From: Chamaecrista fasciculata
Taxonomy: Eukaryota; Streptophyta; Magnoliopsida; Fabales; Fabaceae
NCBI GenBank assembly: GCA_003254925.1
Contig: QANZ01016482.1
Span: 320,676-384,675, forward strand
DNA: 64,000 nt
Direction of reading: 5' to 3'
This document shows, piece after piece, positions 56,305-64,000 of the stretch. The position numbers and the translations under genes were made by a program. Within the stretch, counting starts at the first letter, position 1, and each line of letters opens with the position of its first letter. The notes under the pieces were generated by a model. It was not told the DNA's origin, made no database searches, and was given only the letters and a program-made list of their open reading frames with translations.

Positions 56305-57614
56305 GCCAAGGGCCTCCCCAGCGGCACAGTGCGCATAAAGAAACAACGTTCTGGTTAATTGTGAACCATACATCTTAAATATAGTAAGCCTTCTAGTATT
56401 CATACTGTTCTAATATGAATAAATTAGATAACAAAATGAACATAAATCCTACCATATCACGTAAATGTCACACTTGGCAGTGTGTCAAGACATAAGCAAA
56501 ACACTAAGATATACATGTGTGTATGTGTTTAAGAAGCAGACCCAAAATTTAGTCAATCAAACTTAAGTTAAATGGTAAGCCTTGATGCTCTAACATTGGA
56601 GAGACCTTTTCTCAATGAGATGGACCCATCAGTCATAGCAGTAAAAAACACAAGCAGAATTCATGCATCAGTTCACAATTGGATATTCTTAGCCAGATCA
56701 GACATATTTCCAGACAAATGTTAAAGAGAAAAGTTGGAAGAAGTCACCCGATTGTAGAGGGTCTGAAGAGAGATTGGGTATTTCCAAATAACTATGTACC
56801 AGCAGGTCCAATTCTTGATTGGAACAGGTTACGACGTTTTTCGCCGTGTCAATCACCATTCGTAGCCGTTGGTGCTGCGACGATCTCGACGGAGACGCTC
56901 GGCGACAGTGGCGCGAATCTTTCTCTCTCTCTCTCGACTGAAGGAGACGAAACCCCGACAGCGAGGGCCATGCAGCGCGAGTCGAGCGAGGAAGACGGTA
57001 GCACCATGGACTCGACGGAGCTGTTACAGATCGAGCCGACAGCGACGGGTACGGTGGCGCGACTCACTCTGTCGTACAAAGGAAGATGAAAAAGAGACGA
57101 AAGCCGAGCGGCGAGCAACAGAGCGGCAGGGTCGTGTGTGGCGGCGTTTGTGTGTCTTTCTGGAGCTGACCAGCGACGGAGTCGGCGGTGCTCGGTAGCG
57201 GCAGCGGCGGCAGATGAATCAGATAAAACAACTCTGCCGAATCGAAGCTGGTGCTGCGATGCGCTTTCTGCGATACTTTCCAAGCAAGGGCTTTAGCTCC
57301 AGATCCGACCGGCGGCGGAGACAGGACCGGCGGCGGCGGCGAACGTGGTGGATGAAACGGAGGGGAAGATGAGCCGTGCTGTGCTTCTGCGATTTCCAAG
57401 CTTCGAGCTTTTTGGGGTTTTTTTCCCTGCGTCCAAAATCACTTGTTTTTTTTTGTTAATAAATAATAATAATTATAATAATAATAATAATAATAATGAT
57501 GCTAGATAAATTCATAGCAAAGGCCAGAGTTATTATTTACTCCCTGGATCGAATAATTTCTCCATCTTTTCCCTGCTCAATAATTTTTAGAGGAACAAAG
57601 CTTTTGATTTGTTT
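56305..57614 (-). other. Interior of the LARD-like element
   Basis: AT-rich part (56305-56860), then a GC-rich part (56860-57400) with a GA run, coding-like composition and ORFs on both strands, then an (AAT)n run (57456-57499). No retroviral domain. The GC-rich part and the AAT run recur at about 63480-64000. It could derive from a captured host exon, but I recognise no family. Confidence 0.6.
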
Positions 57615-57631
57615 CCCCACAGACGGCGCCA
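57615..57631 (-). promoter_or_regulatory. Primer-binding site of the LARD-like element
   Basis: The minus strand reads TGGCGCCGTCTGTGGGG one base after the LTR end GGTTCATCA. The same PBS type as the Tat elements. Confidence 0.85.
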
Positions 57632-57632
57632 G

Positions 57633-60600
57633 TGATGAACCAGGATTTGGCCGGGGGTCGTTTCCCGGTTCGCTGCAAGATTTTCCTGCAAGACAATGAA
57701 CCACAGGGGGGGTCCCCTGTGATTCACCTCCGAAGTTTAAGTTAGTAAGAGTATGAGCTAGCATGAGTAGCGTGTGAGTAATGAGTTACGTACCTTTCAT
57801 AGGGTTACCATCTTGTATTTATAGGCTTTTTGAGGAGAGTCCCCAACAAACCAACTTCCTTGATTGTAGAAGAGATATTTTGAGTGATATGGGAGGTGAA
57901 TCATTGGGCCAAGGGCCTCTTCTGCCAATTGGGCCTCCTAATTATTGGGCCTATTATCACTAGTCCCAACAAAAGAAGTGAAGCTCTGTCCCCATGAGAT
58001 GTGTCCCCACGAGTGGATGACAGATACAACGTTTTTCGTTGGTTTGTTTTGAGGCGCTTTGTCCTTCCATTTCTGGTGCTTGGGCGTTTATCCTGATCAG
58101 GATTGATTCAAGATGTGCTTTGCACTGCCTGTGCATCTTTGTTGCTTGGGCGCTCACGCGCTTTGATCTCCTTAGCGGCGTCGTGCTATTTGGGCGTTCT
58201 TGCCTGCTAAAAGGCTTCCTTGGCCCGATTATGCATTTGCCATGAACTTTGTCATTTGGACACAGTCAAATATTTGGGCTATTACCACTAGCCCCTTCGA
58301 AAGAAGTGAGATTGTGTCCCCACGAGGGGAGTCCCGCTTAACGACGTGGTCGTTCGCTCATAATTTCCTGATGGCGCCATTGGCGTCCTCGTTCTGTTTT
58401 GAGTATTTTCATGTTCATAGCCCCATGGCTTACGGCGTCCATGATTTTGGCGCGCTCGCTGGGGAGGTTTGAGACTTAGTTTCCATTTGATTCTCCTGAA
58501 GACCTTGGCGGTCTTTGTGTTAGGTTGCCATGCTTTCCATGAAGTCGCTGGGACTTAATTGTGAGGGCGATGGCCCGTAGTCGTGGGTAAGGACGCCATG
58601 CCTTCCACGAGGGTGCTGGGACCCAAAGTTGATGTTTGATACATGCGCATGTTTTTGTGGCTAGCCTCCCAAGGGATGATGTCCGCATGGGGTGTGGGTG
58701 CCATTTTTTAAGATATTTGGGCGCTGGTGCCCCTAACATGTTTGTTATTAACTTATGCTTGGTTTACTTTGATTTTCCCTACGTTGCAACGCGTTTTTAA
58801 CTTGCATTTTCGCGATTCGATCGCTATGTTTGTTTGCACACTAAGGTGCTGCCTCGCGATGGGCACGCTTCGAGCGTTTTGCGTATCATACGCTAAGTTT
58901 TGACTAGTCAACCAAGGGAGGGACGGTCCGCATGGTAGTGAGTGCCATACTCACAAGGCTCCTTCGAGGGCCTTTTCGCTGCTGTGCCGAGGGCGTCCCC
59001 TCGAGCAGCGCTGACTTCATTAACGGTTGAAGGAAAGAAAGTAGATTTCATTGATATAAAATCTTAGTACAATTGGCGCCAAGGCCTTGTTTTGCCTTGT
59101 AATTGTAGAGTTGCGCCTAATTAGGCTCCGATTGTGGACTGGTGTGTGTCAGGCGCCTGATGAGGCGTGACTTTTGTTTTCCTTAAGGCGGATGCGAATG
59201 TTGTTTGGATCGAATTTGTCTGAGGCTTTGTCGCCGATTTTGGCTAGACATCTGTCTAATATAATCTCAGTATAAACTGTTAGTTTAATGATAAATGAAT
59301 CCAGCAAAAGAATTGAGAATAATAATTAATGCTTGCAGCAAAACTTTTTACATTATTGTTTATTTAGAGTATACCACTCTTCTCCTTTCCATGAAATGCT
59401 CCAAGTTGGGAGGCTTTTTTGCCTCACCCTATTGAATTTCTGCAAAGTTCAAAACGCAAAAATTATCAAATGAATTTAATTGCTCAATCATTTTTATGGG
59501 GCGCCCATATCCATAGCGGCGCCTCGCGTACTGCGGCGCTTACGCTTACGACAACGCCCACGCCGGTGTAAGGATTTCCAAGTGCTGAGAAGTGCCTGAG
59601 TTCTTAAATAAAGAAGCTGATGAGTCATCACATAATATTAATGCCAAGACAGTGTTTATTAGCATTTATGAGAAAGACTAAAACAATATTGTTTAGCTAT
59701 GCCTTGCCTTTTGAAAAATGGCAGTGAAACCAATCATTCGATGCGCATTATTATTCAAACAAGTCCAATGAAATTGAGCCAAGGGCCACAAAGGATTTTA
59801 TATATCCGTTAAAAAATTCGAAAATGAAAGTATCATGATACCTGACAGTAATAGTGGTATAATGAAGTTGGAGCAAAATCTTTGCTCTTAGTGTAGTCCT
59901 TATCAAGGCTACCCCTGTCTTTAAGAAATGTAATTCAAATGCTCGAGGCATGGGTAAGGCGTTAGTAACAACATTGTAAAAGTTGTGCCCAGTAAATTAA
60001 AAGTTATTTTCATCCACAGAAAAAGTCATCAAATAAGCATGCAAAGTGCGCAAATACAACGTAAGCATCCAAATCAGTCAAAGCATATGACATTGAAACT
60101 TTCCAATCTCCTAGCCTCGAAATCAACCCGTTATGGGCATATTCAAAGTTTATCCATATAGCTAACCATGTACAATTGTGATTACTTTATCAAAGTAAAA
60201 CAAGCAAAAATGTAATTATGTTTTTAACTTTTTCAAAGTTCTCGTAGTCATTATGTCAAATACCTCATGTGCCTTCTAGTTCGAATCTAAAATTTTGTTC
60301 AAGCTATGGCAGCAATTTTAAAGCAAGTGCTAGCATACCGAGTCCCATTTTAAAGAGAGACGTTTAAAAGTTAAACTTATCTGATAAACCACGCTCGCGG
60401 CAGCGCCTGTATTCACATTGGCGTCCACGCCCGTATTCATATTGGCGTCCACACCTGTATTCATATTGGCGTCCGTGCCTGTATTCCTATTGGCGTTCAC
60501 GCCCGTATTCATATTGGCGTCCGCACCTGAATTCATATTGGCGTCTGTGCCTGTATTCCTATTGGCGTCCGCGCTCCCATCGGCGCCCACATTTACGGCG

Positions 60601-62646
60601 GTGGCGCCCGTGCCGTTGGTGGCAGCTTAATTTAGTATAAACTTGCATTCCGCTTGGTCAGGACCGCCAACTGGTAACATGGGACCTTTAATAAGGTGCT
60701 TGTACGTAGCTGTTATTGAAGCATGGTATTTTGTAACAAAATACACTTGAGGCGTGAATTCTTCCTCACTAAATCCTGCATCACTTTATTACAATAAAAG
60801 TGTCCTTCCAAGACAAGTGGTTAAACACATGTATTTATGCGTATTGAGCAACATGTAAGAGAGAATACTCATGGACCATGTATAAATGGGGTTTTATTTT
60901 GCCATAATTCATTAGGCATAGAAACTGCTTTTGAGTAAAAGAGTGTATGTAGTCAAGCTAATCAAACAGCAAATTGGACTCTGCATAAAGAAACAACTAG
61001 ACTTGGTTTCACAATAGCACATTGGTGGGTCCCTCCACAAATATAAACAAATATAGTTTGGTCATCACATTTGGATTGCTTCTTTATGTAGCATGCACGT
61101 GTCACCACTCTAGATACAACAAATTGTCTATAGGTTAGGCTAAATATCACCACTAGCTATAACAGAATGCCATGGGCTGCTTTCTAATAAAAATAAGCAA
61201 CAAAATCAATAAGTATGGCCATTTGAAACTAGTCATTTGAAAGACAGAAGAACTGATGCAGTGCTAGTCTATATAAATGAAACAACAGAGGATCCCAACC
61301 ATAGGTTGACAATAAAAATATGGGATTTTGCATTTTACAGTTTGAAACATGATCAGGGTATCATATCTCCACCCCAATTAGAACAGGATCGAACATCATA
61401 TACAGATATCATTTAAACAATTTTAAACATAGATAGTGAGTAAAAAAAAAATAAAAAAATAAAAAAAAAAATCATATGCAGGATTTAAAAAATCATAGAT
61501 CAGCAAATTGGAGTGAAAGCTGCATTTTAGACACAACGTATATGAACTACATTGTTTGGGACCTGCAGGTGACGTAAATGTTCTCCAACCAAGAGAGTGA
61601 GTAAAGCGTGTGTATAAATGTATAAGGGCGTTCATGCACCATATGCCAAGAAAATAAATGCACATAGGATTGTCATATGTGGAATTCTATAAATGCATGT
61701 ATTTGGTTTTAAGTGACAAGAATAGTCATCCATCTCAATGTAAAATTCATGGGTAAGAAAGGGACTAAACTGCAAAGCAAAAAAGTTATCGTAACTTATG
61801 TTAAAAGTGATTGTAGGCATGAAAGAAAAGTATGTATGAGTCTAAAAGACATGCATAGTCATTACAGGACTGACAGAGGGCCAAAAAATGAGAGTGTAAT
61901 ATATAGGACTTTGATAACGATCCCACCTTCCAGTACCCATTTTTGAAATTTTGGGATTAATTAGTGAACAGTCAGATGTACCAATTTTGTGTAGATAGTC
62001 ATATACACAGTGCATAGTCATACGATTGTAAAATCAACAGGCTCCTTGAAATAAGGCTGGGCAAATAGGTAAGCAATTAAGCATGCATGTAGTCAAGCTA
62101 TACAAACAACAAATTGGACTTTGCGTAAAGAAAGCAATAGACTTGGTCTCACAATGGCGCACTTAAACACAAGTTGCAGGATATCATTTTTTGCCATAGA
62201 GTAAACACGTCATGTGTATTCAATGTAATAGCCAAATAAAAGAAGCTTATTTGAGTCACAATATCATGTGGAGCCAACAATTTATTTGCATCCAAGTCAA
62301 TCAAAGTATGTGGCATTGAAACTTTATTTCATATATATATTTTTTTTTGAATCTCTCTATTTAGTCCCTACGAAGTGTCAACTTGTGGGTATCCAAAGTG
62401 CAACTGTACTAAGAGCATATATGGTTGAAACTGAAAAAATCAACAGGCTTTTGAAGCTGGATTTTAAGTAACAGAGAGCAAATGGGCAAGCATGCATATC
62501 ATTTTATCAAAGCTTTTCACAGGCATTTTGTCAAACACCTAGTAGGCATTCTACTCTCTCAGCAATTTCAAGTCTAAGTAAGACATATGCATACCCAACA
62601 ATTGTCAAACAAATTCTAGGTATGGAGAAATGCAATTTAATCACAG
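57633..62646 (-). repeat. LARD-like LTR, right copy (~5.0 kb)
   Basis: Collinear and nearly identical to 51312-56304. Differences are scattered substitutions and a few small indels, such as extra bases near 59432-59456 and about 60971-60985. Confidence 0.85.
60400..60590. repeat. 24-bp minisatellite, right LTR
   Basis: Same array as at 54064-54250, with the same number of units and only one or two base changes. Confidence 0.9.
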
Positions 62647-63927
62647 GCAGTTAGCAAAAGAGTGAATCGTGCCTTAGAATTACTGAAATAAACTATTAGA
62701 GTGGTAAAATTGCAACTTGCAAGATTCAGCCTCACAATTGGAAGTTTCTAAACCTCCCTGAACTGTTGTATATGACAATTATATGCACAATAACAGGATG
62801 TATTTCGAATTTTGCTCATATTGCAAATAAATAAATGGGGAGTTTATCAACTTATCTTAGAGTTGAGAAGGAGCTATTGATGTCGGCGACAGGGGGTCGG
62901 ACTTCGTTCATTGACGACGGCATTCTCGCCGGTCGTGCTCTGCGGTTTACCTCTGCGGCGTTCGATCTTGACGAAGATGCAATAGAACAAGGCGCCTAAT
63001 ATATTAAATATGGCATAAGAAAGTAGACATTATATATATGTGTTTCATTACACCCGATAGAAGATAAGTAGACATTAATTATATTTATAGTCATGACTGA
63101 TGATGCAAAGCAAACTATATCCTATGAGCAAGAAAGTAGTTGTACAAGAGAGGTAGTAAAGTAGCAGAAACTAAAAGCAAAAGGCGAAAAAGATAGTCAT
63201 CATGCATTGGATTGTCAAAGGAGGTCAACAGTAGGCGAAGGCGAGCATGGTACTAAGACTTACTTTTGAGCTAGGATCATCAAGTATCAAAACCCACTTG
63301 GACTTGGTCAAATATATAAAAAGCATTATTTTTGAGCTTATTAAAACATGGAAAAGCCTATTAAAACATGGAAAAGCATCAGCGACAAAAACAAAAACAC
63401 AAACTTATTAGTTTTCCCACTCGAAACAGTGCCATTTATAGGGGAGAAAAAGGAAAAAGGAAAAAGGTTTATTTTTGGGGTTTTCGATTTGGTCTCTCTC
63501 TCTCTGCCGAAAGAAGGCGAAATCCAGGCGGCAAGGACCGAGCGGCGTGAGTCGAGCAGAGAAGACGGTGGCGCCACGAACTTGACGGAGTTGTTACCGA
63601 TCGAGCCGACAGCGACAGGTACGGAGGCGCGGCTCACTCTGTCGTACAAAGGAAGACGAAAGCGAGACGAAATCCAAGCAGCGAGCAACAGAGCGGCAAG
63701 GTCGTGCGTGGCGGCGTTTGTGCATTTGTGTGGCTTTTGTGGAGAACGGCGGAGGTCCTCCAGATCCAGCCGGCGACGGCGTCTCCGGCGCTTGGCGGCG
63801 GAGTCGCGTCCGGTGGTGGCCACAGCGGCGTGAGCGGCGCTGAAATTGGGAGCAGCTGTACTGTGCATTTGTGCGGCCTTTCTGGGTTTCCCCTGCGAAA
63901 AATCCCATCTCCCTTTTTTTTGTTAAT
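62647..63927 (-). other. Second interior-like segment, right of the LARD-like LTR
   Basis: The first ~800 bp are not similar to the interior at 56305-56860. They include a GC-richer island (about 62880-62995, with ATTCTCGCCGGTCGTG). From about 63490 the sequence is clearly homologous to 56930-57180 (AGTCGAGC...GAAGACGGT, TCGAGCCGACAGCGAC, CACTCTGTCGTACAAAGGAAG). Open frames on both strands; no known domain. Confidence 0.6.
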
Positions 63928-63928
63928 A

Positions 63929-64000
<72 letters not shown>
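63928..64000. repeat. (AAT)n microsatellite
   Basis: An uninterrupted AAT run to the window edge. Same place as the shorter run at 57456-57499 after TTTTTGTTAATAAATAATAAT. Confidence 0.95.

Larger units (their letters stand above)
51312..62646 (-). mobile_element. LARD-like non-autonomous LTR retrotransposon
   Basis: Two ~5-kb direct repeats (51312-56304, 57633-62646) starting TGATGAACCAGG and ending TTTAATCACA enclose a 1.3-kb interior. In minus orientation the right repeat is followed by a PBS (TGGCGCCGTCTGTGGGG). No gag, RT or INT is found. Very long LTRs with a short non-coding interior define LARD elements. LTR ground plan (TATA CTATAAATAC, then CTTAAACTTCGGAGG, then a GGGGACCCCCCC hairpin) parallels the Tat LTRs of this window. 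The bases before 51312 (GAGAC) and after 62646 (GGCAG) do not match, so the right repeat is not the outer end of a simple insertion. Confidence 0.75.

Noticed and set aside
56679-57089. 136-codon ORF as a host gene
   Set aside because: It starts in AT-rich LARD interior, has no recognised domain, and its homologue at 63348-63833 starts differently. Kept only as an observation on composition.
51312-62646. Simple segmental duplication of a host region
   Set aside because: TG...CA borders, the PBS at the inner border and the shared LTR plan favour LTRs. Duplication by recombination remains possible for the array as a whole.
1-64000. tRNA, rRNA or miRNA genes
   Set aside because: No cloverleaf, rRNA stretch or known plant miRNA hairpin was recognised by eye. 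The large hairpins are MITEs.

Overview
The window is nuclear DNA from a dicot plant. It has spliced genes with GT-AG introns, AT-rich spacers and a heavy load of plant LTR retrotransposons. I cannot fix the species. The ~5-kb LTRs, the Tat/Ogre-type chemistry and the ARF6 sequence fit a legume or similar dicot, but that is inference. Three host genes are present: the 5' two-fifths of an ARF6-type auxin response factor (minus strand, exons 1-10, running off the left edge), a complete h9-type thioredoxin (plus, four coding exons, 30548-33534) and a complete single-exon FERONIA-type CrRLK1L receptor kinase (minus, 36264-38960). The rest is mobile DNA and spacer.

Layout. 1-5.1 kb: ARF6 and its leader and promoter. 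5.1-6.7 kb: AT-rich spacer with a foldback MITE that has a perfect 9-bp target duplication. 6.7-13.7 kb: Ty1/copia material of one family. It consists of a contig bounded by single Ns at 6747 and 11833 whose first and last 405 bp are the same sequence, and a second, decayed copy. 14480-27929: a 13.4-kb Ty3/gypsy element of the Tat lineage with gag, PR, RT, RNase H, a second RNase H, INT and a long antisense gene in its 3' region. It is flanked by the 5-bp duplication TCAAG, but its left LTR is inverted relative to its right LTR, so both ends are U5 ends. A 1.6-kb solo-LTR-like insertion splits its pol. 28-36 kb: spacer foldbacks, the thioredoxin gene and more foldbacks. 36-39.4 kb: FERONIA. 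39.9-43.6 kb: a cluster of foldback elements. 44207-50295: a 6.1-kb gag-only relative of the Tat element (minus strand, TSD TATAT). It lacks pol and carries a 113-bp tandem array, a 15-16-bp array and a remnant of the antisense gene. 51312-64000: a non-autonomous, LARD-like structure with two nearly identical ~5-kb LTRs, a PBS, a 1.3-kb interior and a second, partly homologous interior that runs off the right edge.

How the parts relate. The three host genes are unrelated in function apart from auxin and cell-wall growth themes, and show no operon-like coupling. The Tat element and the gag-only element share LTR ends, PBS and PPT type, the pre-RT intron region and the antisense 3' gene, so the second is probably a deletion derivative that depends on the first family. 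The LARD-like element uses the same TGGCGCCGTCTG-type PBS and the same LTR ground plan, so it may also be mobilised by Tat-lineage proteins. Positions of exons, LTR ends and TSDs were read directly. Family names come from recognised motifs, not from database searches.
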